Of a stretch of 64,000 nt of DNA, positions 19,958 through 28,751 are shown one piece after another. The stretch is from JBICIG01 sp043101605 (GTDB lineage: Bacteria; Planctomycetota; Phycisphaerae; Phycisphaerales; UBA1924). The stretch is taken from contig JBICIG010000011.1 of the NCBI GenBank assembly GCA_043101605.1, positions 1 to 64,000 on the forward strand, given 5' to 3'. The first letter of the stretch is position 1; each line of letters opens with the position of its first letter. The translations under genes were made by a program, and so were the position numbers. Under the pieces are notes generated by a model. The model searched no databases. It saw nothing but the letters and a program-made list of their open reading frames with translations, and was not told the DNA's origin.

Positions 19958-21388
19958 ATGCTCACCATCGAACAGGCCCGCGACCGCCTCAGCGCCATCG
20001 CGCAGGACCATGTGCTCGCCTTCTACGACGAACTCTCCCCCGCGCAGCAGCAATCCCTGCTCGCCCAGATCGACGCGATCGATCTCGAAGCGATCCCTGG
20101 GCTCATCGACGAGTATGTCAAGCAGCGCCCCGCGATCCACCTCCCCGACCGCATCGACCCCGCCCCCTTCTACCCCATGGACCCCGCCGATCCCGCCCGC
20201 TCGTGGGACCGCGACCGCTACGCCGCCGTCGGCGAGGAACTCATCCGCGCCGGCAAACTCGCCGCCTTCGTCGTCGCCGGCGGCCAGGGCACACGCCTCG
20301 GCTTCGACGGGCCCAAGGGCTGCTTCCCCGCCGGCGCCGTCTCCGGCGCGACCCTCTTCGAGATGTTCGCCCGCCAGATCGCCGCCGCCCAGCACAAGTT
20401 CGGCGTCACCATCCCCTGGTACATCATGACCAGCCCGCTCAACCACGACGCCACCGTCGCCTACCTCCAGGCCAACAACTTCTTCGCGCTCGATCCCCAT
20501 GCCGTCTCCTGCTTCCAGCAGGGCGTCATGCCATCCTTCGACGCCGCCACCGGCCGGCTCCTCCTCGCCGACAAGCACGCCCTCGCCATCAACCCCGACG
20601 GCCACGGCGGCTCCCTCAAGGCCCTCGTCGTCAGCGGCGCCATCGGCGACATGAAGCGCCGTGGCATCGAGCTCATTTCCTACTTCCAGGTCGACAACCC
20701 CAGCACCAGGATCGTCGATCCCGCCTTCCTCGGCCTCCACGCAGCCGCACCGGATTCGTCCGCCGAGATGTCCTCCAAGATGCTCGCCAAACGCGAACCC
20801 GCCGAAAAGGTCGGCGTCTTCTGCGTCGTCGACGGCAAGCTCCAGATGGTCGAGTACTCCGACCTCCCCGCCGACCTCGCCTCCGAACGCCTCCCCTCGG
20901 GCCAACTCCGCTTCAGCGCCGGCAACCCCGCGATCCACCTCCTCAGCGTCGAGTTCGTCGAACGCCTCAGCGCCGACCCCGCCTTCGCCCTCCCCTTCCA
21001 CCGCGCCGACAAGAAGGTCCCCTACATCGACCCCGACTCGGGCGGGCTCATCGAGCCCACCGCCCCAAACGCCGTCAAGCTCGAACGCTTCGTCTTCGAC
21101 GCCCTCCCCCTCGCCCGCCGCTCCCTCGTACTCGAGACCGACCGCATCGAGGAGTTCGCCCCCGTCAAGAACGCCGAGGGCGACGACAGTCCCGCCTCCA
21201 GCCGACGCCTCCAGACCGAGCGAGCCGCCCGCTGGCTCGAACGCGCCGGCGTCGCCATCCCCCGCGACGCCCGGGGCCACGCCGACTGCACCCTCGAACT
21301 CCTCCCCGCCACCGCCCTCCTCCCCGAAGACCTCAACAGCACCAACCTCCCAGCCTCCATCGAACGAGGCGCCCACCTCGTCCTCTAA
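19958..21388 (+). CDS. UDPGP-family UTP:sugar-1-phosphate uridylyltransferase
   Basis: 476-aa nucleotidyltransferase of the eukaryote-like UDP-sugar pyrophosphorylase family (UAP1/UGP type). Motifs: VVAGGQGTRLGFDGPKGCFP (nucleotide binding, about 106-125), WYIMTSPLNHDAT, NPDGHGGSLKAL, SYFQVDNPS and VEYSDLP. This resembles UDP-N-acetylglucosamine pyrophosphorylase more than the bacterial GalU or GlmU types, so UDP-GlcNAc, UDP-GalNAc or UDP-glucose formation are all possible. It is divergent from rpe with 133 bases between starts. A TACCAT -10-like hexamer lies near 19896. Confidence 0.9.
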   Translation: MLTIEQARDRLSAIAQDHVLAFYDELSPAQQQSLLAQIDAIDLEAIPGLIDEYVKQRPAIHLPDRIDPAPFYPMDPADPARSWDRDRYAAVGEELIRAGKLAAFVVAGGQGTRLGFDGPKGCFPAGAVSGATLFEMFARQIAAAQHKFGVTIPWYIMTSPLNHDATVAYLQANNFFALDPHAVSCFQQGVMPSFDAATGRLLLADKHALAINPDGHGGSLKALVVSGAIGDMKRRGIELISYFQVDNPSTRIVDPAFLGLHAAAPDSSAEMSSKMLAKREPAEKVGVFCVVDGKLQMVEYSDLPADLASERLPSGQLRFSAGNPAIHLLSVEFVERLSADPAFALPFHRADKKVPYIDPDSGGLIEPTAPNAVKLERFVFDALPLARRSLVLETDRIEEFAPVKNAEGDDSPASSRRLQTERAARWLERAGVAIPRDARGHADCTLELLPATALLPEDLNSTNLPASIERGAHLVL

Positions 21389-21426
21389 CCCACCCCGACC
21401 TGCCCAGCCGGTCCCGCCCTTCCCAG

Positions 21427-21475
21427 TGCCTATTGCCTATTGCCCACTGCCCATTGCCCGTTGCCCGTTGCCCTT
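21427..21475 (+). repeat. heptanucleotide tandem repeat (7 x 7 bp)
   Basis: Seven contiguous 7-base units of form TGCCYRT, in order TGCCTAT, TGCCTAT, TGCCCAC, TGCCCAT, TGCCCGT, TGCCCGT, TGCCCTT. The array fills most of the gap between the uridylyltransferase stop and the next ATG (21485). It ends 9 bases before that ATG, where a ribosome-binding site would be expected. Confidence 0.85.
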
Positions 21476-21484
21476 CCCTTTTCC

Positions 21485-22327
21485 ATGCCCGACCCCCTCG
21501 CCAACCTCCCAAGCGCCCTGCGATCCCAGGCCCGCCTCCTCCGCCTCCCGGGCGATATCCCCGCGCTCATCGCTCATCCCGACTGGTCCACGCCCGCCCC
21601 GGTCATGCTCTGGTTCCACGGCCGCACAGTCTCCAAGGAACTCGACCCGGGTCGCTATCTCCGCTGGATCCGCAAGGGCATCGCCGCCGTCGCGATCGAT
21701 CTCCCGGGCCACGGCGAACGCTCCGATGCAGGACCAGCAGCCCGCCTCCAATCACCCGCCGGCACCATCGACCTTCTCACCCAGGCCGTCGCCGAGATCG
21801 ACTCCATCACCGACGCGCTCGCGATCATCGACAACGCCGACGCCCTCGACCTCTCCCGCCTCGGCATCGGTGGCATGAGCGCCGGCGGCATGGCCACCCT
21901 CCGCCGACTCTGCGATCCGCACCCTTTCCGATGCGCCGCCGTCGAAGCCACCACCGGCTGGCTCTGCGAGCTCTACCACCCCACGCTCCCGGGAAACCCG
22001 GGCCGACCCTGGCCCGTCGATCACCCCCGCGACCGCATCACCCCCGTCGACCCGATGGACCACCTCGACACCTTCGAGCCCATTCCTCTCCTCGCACTCC
22101 ATTCCGAAGCCGACCAGATGGTCCCGTGGGTCGGGCAGCACGCCTTCCTCGACCGCCTCGCCGATCACTACCGCGCCCGCAGCGCCGACCCCGATCTCAT
22201 CCGCATCCACACCTGGCCCGAGACCGGCGCCCAGGCCGAGCATGTCGGCTTCGGTAAGTTCGCCGCCGACGCCAAGAACCTCCAGGCCGATTTCCTCGCC
22301 GAACACCTCCTCGCGCCCGCCGAGTAA
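21485..22327 (+). CDS. alpha/beta hydrolase (dienelactone-hydrolase/prolyl-oligopeptidase-like)
   Basis: Alpha/beta-hydrolase, 280 aa. Seen: VMLWFHGRTVSKE (oxyanion strand), AIDLPGHGERSD, the nucleophile elbow GIGGMSAGGMA (Ser in G-x-S-x-G form GMSAGG), LALHSEADQMVPW (acid Asp region) and EHVGF near the C-terminus (likely catalytic His). ATG 21485 is chosen because the preceding frame is the heptad repeat. The substrate is unknown; esters or peptides are typical. It is followed by a UMF1-type transporter whose frame continues directly from this stop codon. Confidence 0.85.
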   Translation: MPDPLANLPSALRSQARLLRLPGDIPALIAHPDWSTPAPVMLWFHGRTVSKELDPGRYLRWIRKGIAAVAIDLPGHGERSDAGPAARLQSPAGTIDLLTQAVAEIDSITDALAIIDNADALDLSRLGIGGMSAGGMATLRRLCDPHPFRCAAVEATTGWLCELYHPTLPGNPGRPWPVDHPRDRITPVDPMDHLDTFEPIPLLALHSEADQMVPWVGQHAFLDRLADHYRARSADPDLIRIHTWPETGAQAEHVGFGKFAADAKNLQADFLAEHLLAPAE

Positions 22328-22399
22328 TCTCGCCGCATCGCGCTCAACCTCAACCCATTCCGATCCCTCCCCAACCCGCGCGAAGTCTGGGCGTGGGGG

Positions 22400-23785
22400 A
22401 TGTACGACTTCGCCAACCAGTCCTTCACCCTGCTCATCATCACGCTGCTCTTCAGCCTCTTCGTCAAGCAGGCCGTCACCCCCTGGCCGCCCATGACCGA
22501 AGCCCAGGCCGAGCGCATCGCGCTCATCGAATCCGGCGAGGCCTCCCTCGACCCCATCGACGAGCCCGACATCGCCACCCTCATCGATGAACGCCAAGCC
22601 GCCGACCGTGCCGGCTCCTGGAACTGGTCGCTCATGCACGGCACCGGTCTCCTGCTCGTCGTCCTCGCCAGCCCGGTGGTCGGAGCCCTGGCCGATTCGC
22701 GCGGCCTGCGAAAGCAACTCCTCATCGGCACCGGCGTCCTCTGCTGCGCGCTCACCTGCTCCCTCGCCGGCATCGGCCCCGGCATGCTCACCCTCGCCGC
22801 ACTCCTCTACATCCCCGCCAACATCTGCTACCAGCTCGGCGAGAACATGCTCGCAAGCTTCCTCCCCCAGATCGCCGAACGCCGCAACCTCGGCCGCATC
22901 TCCGCCATCGGATGGACCATGGGCTACGCCGGCGCCCTCGCCCTGCTCATCATCGTCTTCATCGCCATCAAGCTCACCGGCCGCGACGAACCGCCCCAGT
23001 GGCGACCCTTCTTCATCTTCGCCGGCCTCTGGTTCGCCATCGGCATGCTCCCTTCGGTCTTCCTCCTCCGCGACGATCCTCCCGACCGCACCATCTCCCG
23101 CAATCTCGTCGCCGAGTCCCTCGGCCGTGTCCGCGACACCCTCCGACACGCCTCCCGCTACCAGGACCTCGTCCTCTTCCTCACCGCATTCTTCGTCTAC
23201 GCGCTCGGCGTCCAGACCGTCATCGCCTTCGCCTCCATCCTCGCCGAACGCTTCGGCATCGTCGGCAACCAACTCGTCGTCTTCGTCCTCCAGATCACCC
23301 TCACCGCCGGGATCGCTTCCATCGCCACCGCCCGCTTCCAGGACCGCATCGGCGCCCGCGCCACCGTCCTGATCTACCTCGCCGTCTGGATCGTCAGCTG
23401 CGCCGGCCTCCTCGCGATGACCTTCGTCCCCGCCGTCCCGACCGCCTTCTTCTGGATCGTCGGCAACGGGCTCGGATTCGCCCTCGGAGGCATCGGAACC
23501 TCCAGCCGATCCATGGTCGCACGCTTCACACCACGCCACCGCACCGCCGAATTCTTCGGGCTCTGGGGCATGGCCTACAAACTCGCCGGCGCCATCGGCG
23601 TCCTCAGCTTCGGCGCCGTCACACGCCTCCTCGGGCACGAGGCATCCAGCATCCTCCTCACCTCGTTCTTTGTCGCCGGGTTCATTCTGGTCCTCCCCGT
23701 CCGCGAACTCCGCGGCTATCGCGCCGCCCGACGCGCCGAACGCGACCACGCACGCCGACCCGCCGCGGATACCATCCACGCATGA
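22400..23785 (+). CDS. MFS transporter, UMF1 family
   Basis: Twelve-helix major-facilitator protein of the UMF1 (YxiO/Atg22-like) family; 461 aa from ATG 22400. The family hallmark W-x-W-x-x-YDFANQSF straddles this ATG: the in-frame codons before it read NPREVWAWG. The true N-terminus is therefore probably upstream, but no ATG, GTG or TTG exists in frame between the TAA at 22325-22327 and 22400; an ATC at 22337 is the only plausible initiator. Substrate unknown (amino acids or peptides in relatives). The stop overlaps the trpB ATG (ATGA, 23782-23785). Confidence 0.85.
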   Translation: MYDFANQSFTLLIITLLFSLFVKQAVTPWPPMTEAQAERIALIESGEASLDPIDEPDIATLIDERQAADRAGSWNWSLMHGTGLLLVVLASPVVGALADSRGLRKQLLIGTGVLCCALTCSLAGIGPGMLTLAALLYIPANICYQLGENMLASFLPQIAERRNLGRISAIGWTMGYAGALALLIIVFIAIKLTGRDEPPQWRPFFIFAGLWFAIGMLPSVFLLRDDPPDRTISRNLVAESLGRVRDTLRHASRYQDLVLFLTAFFVYALGVQTVIAFASILAERFGIVGNQLVVFVLQITLTAGIASIATARFQDRIGARATVLIYLAVWIVSCAGLLAMTFVPAVPTAFFWIVGNGLGFALGGIGTSSRSMVARFTPRHRTAEFFGLWGMAYKLAGAIGVLSFGAVTRLLGHEASSILLTSFFVAGFILVLPVRELRGYRAARRAERDHARRPAADTIHA

Positions 23786-25047
23786 GCGAGCAGACCCGCG
23801 ACGCGAACCCGCCCACCGACTCCGCGATCGACATGCTCCACTGGCCCGACGCCCACGGACGCTTCGGGCAGTTCGGCGGCGCCTATGTCCCCGAGACACT
23901 CGTCCCCGCCCTCGAGCAACTCGCCGACACTTACGACAAGATCCGCGCCCAGGAGAAGTTCTGGATCGAACTCCGCGAACTCCTCCGCACCTATGTCGGC
24001 CGCCCCACACCCCTCTACGAAGCCGCCCGGCTCACCAAAGCCGTCCGCGCCCGCTCCTCTTCCAAGAAGGGCGCCACCATCTGGCTCAAGCGCGAGGACC
24101 TCGCCCACACCGGCGCCCACAAGATCAACAACGCGCTCGGCCAGGCCATGCTCGCCCGACGCATGGGCAAGAACCGCATCATTGCCGAGACCGGCGCCGG
24201 GCAGCACGGCGTCGCCACCGCCACCGCCTGCGCACACTTCGGCATCCCCTGCGACGTCTACATGGGCGCCGAGGACATCCGACGCCAGCGCCTCAATGTC
24301 ATCCGCATGCAGATGCTCGGCGCCCGCGTCATCCAGGTCAACGACGGCTCACGCACACTCAAGGACGCCACCAACGCCGCCATGCGCGATTGGATGGGAT
24401 CCAGCGACCAGACCCACTACATCATCGGCTCGGTCGTCGGACCGCACCCCTTCCCCATGATCGTCCGCGACTTCCAGTCCATCATCGGCCGCGAAACCAA
24501 GGGACAGGCCCTCCGCTCCATGGAAGGCTTGCCCCACGCCATCGTCGCCTGCGTCGGCGGGGGCTCCAACGCCGCCGGCATCTTCTACTCCTTCATCGCC
24601 GACGAGTCCGTCCGACTCGTCGGCGTCGAGGCCGGCGGCCGCGGCTTCGAGCCGGGACACCACGCCGCGCCGCTCACCAAGGGACACCCAGGCGTCCTCC
24701 ACGGCTCGCTCAGCTATGTCCTCCAGACCGACGAAGGGCAAACCCAGCCCGTCCACTCCTGCAGCGCAGGGCTCGATTACCCCGGCGTCGGCCCCGAACA
24801 CTCCGCCTGGAAGGACGCCGGCCGCGTCGAATACACCGCCGTCACCGACGCACAGGCCATCGACGCCTTCCGACTCCTCGCCCAGACCGAGGGCATCATC
24901 CCCGCCCTCGAAACCGCCCACGCCATCGCCCAGGCCCTCCAGACCGCCGAGCAGATGCCCGAGGACCAGCACCTGGTCATCTGCCTCTCCGGCCGCGGCG
25001 ACAAAGATGTCGAAGAAGCCGCCCGACTCCTCAATATGGAAGTCTGA
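23782..25047 (+). CDS. trpB: tryptophan synthase beta chain
   Basis: TrpB, 421 aa, the PLP enzyme that joins indole and serine. Motifs: GRFGQFGGAYVPETLVPAL, LKREDLAHTGAHKINNALGQ with the PLP lysine Lys114, ETGAGQHGVATA, GGGSNAAG (phosphate cup) and LSGRGDKD. About 25 residues longer than the usual trpB1, mostly at the N-terminus and in a short basic insert near residue 90. It overlaps the UMF1 transporter by 4 bases, so the two are translationally coupled; the transporter may thus handle an aromatic amino acid, but that is only an inference. trpA is not adjacent. Confidence 0.96.
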   Translation: MSEQTRDANPPTDSAIDMLHWPDAHGRFGQFGGAYVPETLVPALEQLADTYDKIRAQEKFWIELRELLRTYVGRPTPLYEAARLTKAVRARSSSKKGATIWLKREDLAHTGAHKINNALGQAMLARRMGKNRIIAETGAGQHGVATATACAHFGIPCDVYMGAEDIRRQRLNVIRMQMLGARVIQVNDGSRTLKDATNAAMRDWMGSSDQTHYIIGSVVGPHPFPMIVRDFQSIIGRETKGQALRSMEGLPHAIVACVGGGSNAAGIFYSFIADESVRLVGVEAGGRGFEPGHHAAPLTKGHPGVLHGSLSYVLQTDEGQTQPVHSCSAGLDYPGVGPEHSAWKDAGRVEYTAVTDAQAIDAFRLLAQTEGIIPALETAHAIAQALQTAEQMPEDQHLVICLSGRGDKDVEEAARLLNMEV

Positions 25048-25087
25048 ACGCGATGGATTGAATCGAAGAGGTCCCCGAGCAACGACC

Positions 25088-26446
25088 TCAGCGCCGCGCC
25101 GAACCCCGCCGCGCCAGCGCCCCGAACAGCACCGTCACCGAGCGCAGCCGCAGCCGCACCCGCAAGCGACGCAGCGGCACATCCTCGGGCGCAATCGCCA
25201 GCCCCCGCCGCACCCAGTACCGCGAACGCATCCACTGACCCTGCTCGAGGTACGCCAGCGCCAGGTTGTGGATCGCCGGCACATGCCGCGGCATCAGGTC
25301 CAGCGCCGTCCGGCAACTCTCGATCCCACGCACCCGGTCCCCCGCCTCGAACAGGCTCACCGCCAGCATGTGCCGATGCTCCGCCTTCTCGGGCGAACGC
25401 TCCACCAGCAGCCGGTACAGCTTCTCCGCCTCCCGCGCCAGCTGCGCATCGAGCAGCAGCCGCCCCAGGTCGTCGATGTCCTCGTCGCTGAACGACTCGG
25501 GACGCTCCTGGATATCCCGCAGGTCCATCCGCAGCAGCCGGTGGACCAGCGAAAGATCCCCCGTGCTCACCTGCGACAGAATCAGGTTCGCCACCCGACG
25601 CCGAGCCTCGGAGAACGACGGGTCCAGCCGCAGCACCACCTCGTACTGCCGCAGCGCCGTCTGATTGTCTCCGCGACGCTCGGCCAGCCCGCCCAGTTCA
25701 AAGTGCGCATCCGCGTTCGCAGGCTCCAGCTCCAGCACCCGCCGGAACTTCTCACCCGCCTCCTCGAACCGGTTCATCCGCACCAGCAACTCGCCAAGGT
25801 CCAGCAGCGCATCCACATCGCCCGGGTTGTTCCGAAGCTCCGCCAGGTACAACTGCCGCGCCCGCTCCAGCCGACCCGTCGCCGCGTGCGCCTCGGCCAG
25901 ACGCGCCTGCAACCCCGGCAACTCCGCATCCAGCCGCGCCGCCTCACGCAGACACCACACCGCCTTGTCCCAAAGCTTGCGGTCCATCAGCGAGTCGGCC
26001 ATCGCCGCGTGGATCTCCGCGTCCTCCGCCTCATGCTGCTGGGCCAGGTAGAACTCCGTCTCGGCCTGCTCGTGCTCACCCAGCTGCGCCAGCGCCCGGA
26101 TCCGGTGCGCCGACCCCGCCGTCGAGCCCGGCTCCATCTCCCGCGCCCGATCGAGCCAGGTCAGCGACAACGCCGCCTCGTTCGCGCGAAGCGCATTGAT
26201 CCCCGCCAGCAGCGCCGCCTGCGGATCTTCCTTCGAAAGCTCGTGCGCCGACGCGAACGCATCCACCGCCGACCGGTACCGGCCCGCAGCCTCCAGCGTC
26301 AGCCCAAGATTGAAATGCCACTCCGCCTGGTACGGATTCCGATCCAGCGCCGCTCGCAGCTCCGTCTCGGCATCGTCCCAACGCCCACGCTCATAGAACT
26401 CGTGTGCCCGCTCGACATGCTTTTCCGCATCTATCCAGTCGTTCAT
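25088..26446 (-). CDS. TPR-repeat protein
   Basis: 452-aa soluble protein made almost wholly of tetratricopeptide repeats (about 10 units from residue 5 to 410), e.g. YERGRWDDAETELRAALDRN, NPGDVDALLDLGELLVRM and NADAHFELGGLAERRGDNQT. There is no signal peptide or enzyme domain. The C-terminal 45 residues are very basic (RRLRVRLRLRSV), which could bind nucleic acid or membrane. A well-formed promoter lies at 26484-26512. It is convergent with trpB and divergent from the HEAT-repeat gene. Confidence 0.85.
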   Translation of the reverse strand: MNDWIDAEKHVERAHEFYERGRWDDAETELRAALDRNPYQAEWHFNLGLTLEAAGRYRSAVDAFASAHELSKEDPQAALLAGINALRANEAALSLTWLDRAREMEPGSTAGSAHRIRALAQLGEHEQAETEFYLAQQHEAEDAEIHAAMADSLMDRKLWDKAVWCLREAARLDAELPGLQARLAEAHAATGRLERARQLYLAELRNNPGDVDALLDLGELLVRMNRFEEAGEKFRRVLELEPANADAHFELGGLAERRGDNQTALRQYEVVLRLDPSFSEARRRVANLILSQVSTGDLSLVHRLLRMDLRDIQERPESFSDEDIDDLGRLLLDAQLAREAEKLYRLLVERSPEKAEHRHMLAVSLFEAGDRVRGIESCRTALDLMPRHVPAIHNLALAYLEQGQWMRSRYWVRRGLAIAPEDVPLRRLRVRLRLRSVTVLFGALARRGSARR

Positions 26447-26483
26447 GGCGTCGAGCTCGTCGGTGGGGGGCTGGCCTCATCCG

Positions 26484-26512
26484 ATCCTACCGTCAGCCGC
26501 CAACCACTTCAA
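26484..26512 (-). promoter_or_regulatory. promoter of the TPR gene
   Basis: Minus strand: -35 TTGAAG (26507-26512), 17-base spacer, -10 TAGGAT (26484-26489), leader about 30 bases. A second TAGGAT on the plus strand (26526-26531) probably serves the divergent gene at 26556. Confidence 0.6.
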
Positions 26513-26555
26513 ACGGTACCGAACATAGGATCCCCCCGAACCGATAGGGACTCCG

Positions 26556-28649
26556 ATGCGTCTCCCCGCTCTCTTCATGCTCTTCGGACTTTGCGCCGCC
26601 TCCCCCGCAAGTTCTGCGGCCGGCGTCCCCGCGCCCACCCTCCCGAGCATCCATTCCCGACCCGCCCTCCAGCCAAACGACTCCCTCGAAGCCTCCATCC
26701 GCGCGCTCTCGGACCCAAATCTCCCCGCCGAGGATCTCGCCCGCGCCGCCCGCACCGTCCTCAACGCCGCGCCCAACAGCCCCGCCGCCCTCCAGGCCGC
26801 GACTGAAGCCATCCAGAAGGGCGCCGCACCGGGCCGGGAAGTCCTCCGCGCTCTCGCCGCCGCTTCCATCGCCCCGGCTTCGCTCTGGGATCCCATCGCA
26901 CGCCGCTGGCCCGCCGCCACCCCCGAGGAGAAACTCCTCCTCATCGGCGCCTCGGCCACCATCCGCACCCCCGACGCCGCTTTCGCCCTCATCGCCGCCA
27001 CCGCCGACGCCGAGCCCCCCGCCGTCCGCGATGCCGCCTTCGCCGCCCTGGTCCGCATGACCGGCCGCGACGACCTCGCCCGTGACCGCCGCGCCTGGCG
27101 TGCCTGGTACCTCGAGTCCATCGGCATGAGCCGCCGCCAGTGGCAGGAACGCCTCATCGCCTCCCAGACCACCCGCGCCGAAGCCCTCCGCCGCGACACC
27201 CGCCGCCTCGAGCAGCAACTCGCCGCCGTCTACCGCCGACTCTGGTCCCTCACCCCCGCCGAGTCCCGCGACTCCCTGCTCGTCGAACTCCTCGGCATCG
27301 ATTCCGACCCCGTACGCTCCGCCGCCGCCGAACTCATCCGCACCGAGATCGCCGAGGGACGCCCGATCGGTCCCGGCGCCACCGCCGCCGCTTCCCAGCT
27401 CCTCGCACATCCGCGAGGCAGCGTCCGCGCCGAAGCCGCCACCCTCATCAAGCAGATCGCCCCCGCGGACGCCGGCAGCATCGTCCTCACCGCCCTCGTC
27501 ACCGAGAACGACCGTCACGCCGCCGCCGCCCTCCTCTCGGCGATCAGCCGCTGGCCCAGCGCCGAAGCCGAATCCCCCATCCTTCGATGGCTCGGTGCCG
27601 AGGATCCCATCCCCGTCGCCGCCGACGCCGCCCTCGCCCACCTCCGCGCCGGCTTCTTCGCCAGCCCCGAGAGCCGCGGCATCCTCCTTTCTCTCCTCCG
27701 CGATCAGGCCCTCGCCGATCTCAATGTCGCCAGCCTCCGCCTGCTCGTCGAACTCGGCGAAGACGCCGACCGCCAGCGCATCGCCACGCTCCTCACCGCC
27801 GAGTCCATCGAGCAGCGCGTCGCCGCCGCCAGCGCCCTCGCCGAACGCCCCGAGTTCGTCGCGACCCTCGCAGACGCCGCCGCCAACGACCCACGACTCT
27901 TCGACTGGGCCGTCCGAGCCGTCCGTGAGCACGCCGCCGGCGTCGAGGCCATCCTCCGCATCGCCGCCATCGACTCCGTCCCCGCCGAGCAGGTCCGCCG
28001 CAGCGTCGTCAACCTTGCCACACCCCTCAACCTCGAAGGCATCCTCCAACTCGCCGCCGGCCTCGAGAGCCGCCCCGCCATCCGCGAAGCCGTGCTCACC
28101 CTGCTCACCGCCTCCGAGCGTGTGCCCTCCGAAGGCTCGACCGATCGCTACGCCGAAGGCCTCCTCCAACTCGCCGCCGCCCGCTTAGACCTTGGCCTGG
28201 CCGAAGCCGCCATCGAAGCCCTCAACCGCCTCCCCGAAACCCTCCCCGAGCCCCTCGCCGAACGCCGCGACGAGCTCCTCGCCCGCGCTCTGCTCGCCAT
28301 CGGCGATGTCGCCGGCGCCCGCGCCCTGACCCCGCCGCTCGCCGTCTGGATCGAGTACCTCGCCCGCCTCCTCGGCTCCGAGCCATCGCCTGACGCCTCC
28401 GACGAACCCCTCCGACTCGCCCTCGAGATCGTCGACGCCGACTACCCCCAGGACCGTTCCCCCGCCGATCTGGAAGTCATCGAAGCCGCCCGCCAGCGCC
28501 TCACGCCGACACCCGCCCCCGAGTCCCCCGCCGACACCGTGGTCGAAGCCGCCGAGCCGCCCGCGTCGGATCCTCCCCCGGCCGAACCCGCCGCCGAGCC
28601 GACCCCCGACCCGAGCGAGCCCACCGACCCGCCGCCCGCGGGCGCCTGA
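26556..28649 (+). CDS. exported HEAT-like repeat protein
   Basis: 697-aa protein not assigned to a known family. N-terminal signal peptide (residues 1-20, ends PASSAAG). Residues about 45-600 are Ala/Leu-rich helical pairs of HEAT/Armadillo type, e.g. DSDPVRSAAAELIRTEIAE and HPRGSVRAEAATLIKQIAP. The last 60 residues are a Pro/Glu/Ala-rich disordered tail. It is likely a periplasmic or surface scaffold. It reads divergently from the TPR gene; a TAGGAT -10-like hexamer lies 25 bases before the ATG, giving a leader of under 20 bases. Confidence 0.8.
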   Translation: MRLPALFMLFGLCAASPASSAAGVPAPTLPSIHSRPALQPNDSLEASIRALSDPNLPAEDLARAARTVLNAAPNSPAALQAATEAIQKGAAPGREVLRALAAASIAPASLWDPIARRWPAATPEEKLLLIGASATIRTPDAAFALIAATADAEPPAVRDAAFAALVRMTGRDDLARDRRAWRAWYLESIGMSRRQWQERLIASQTTRAEALRRDTRRLEQQLAAVYRRLWSLTPAESRDSLLVELLGIDSDPVRSAAAELIRTEIAEGRPIGPGATAAASQLLAHPRGSVRAEAATLIKQIAPADAGSIVLTALVTENDRHAAAALLSAISRWPSAEAESPILRWLGAEDPIPVAADAALAHLRAGFFASPESRGILLSLLRDQALADLNVASLRLLVELGEDADRQRIATLLTAESIEQRVAAASALAERPEFVATLADAAANDPRLFDWAVRAVREHAAGVEAILRIAAIDSVPAEQVRRSVVNLATPLNLEGILQLAAGLESRPAIREAVLTLLTASERVPSEGSTDRYAEGLLQLAAARLDLGLAEAAIEALNRLPETLPEPLAERRDELLARALLAIGDVAGARALTPPLAVWIEYLARLLGSEPSPDASDEPLRLALEIVDADYPQDRSPADLEVIEAARQRLTPTPAPESPADTVVEAAEPPASDPPPAEPAAEPTPDPSEPTDPPPAGA

Positions 28650-28751
28650 CTCCGGCACCAGCGCGCAACCACCACGCACGCAGCACGCCGCGCCACCCAT
28701 CTCAACACAACTCTTCTCTGAATCGAGCAGGCCCCGGCCGATCGCTCCTGA

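Noticed and set aside
21752..24010. 752-residue acidic open frame on the minus strand
   Set aside because: Antisense to the hydrolase, transporter and trpB. Its Glu/Asp/Gly-rich composition is what the complement of C-biased codons gives.
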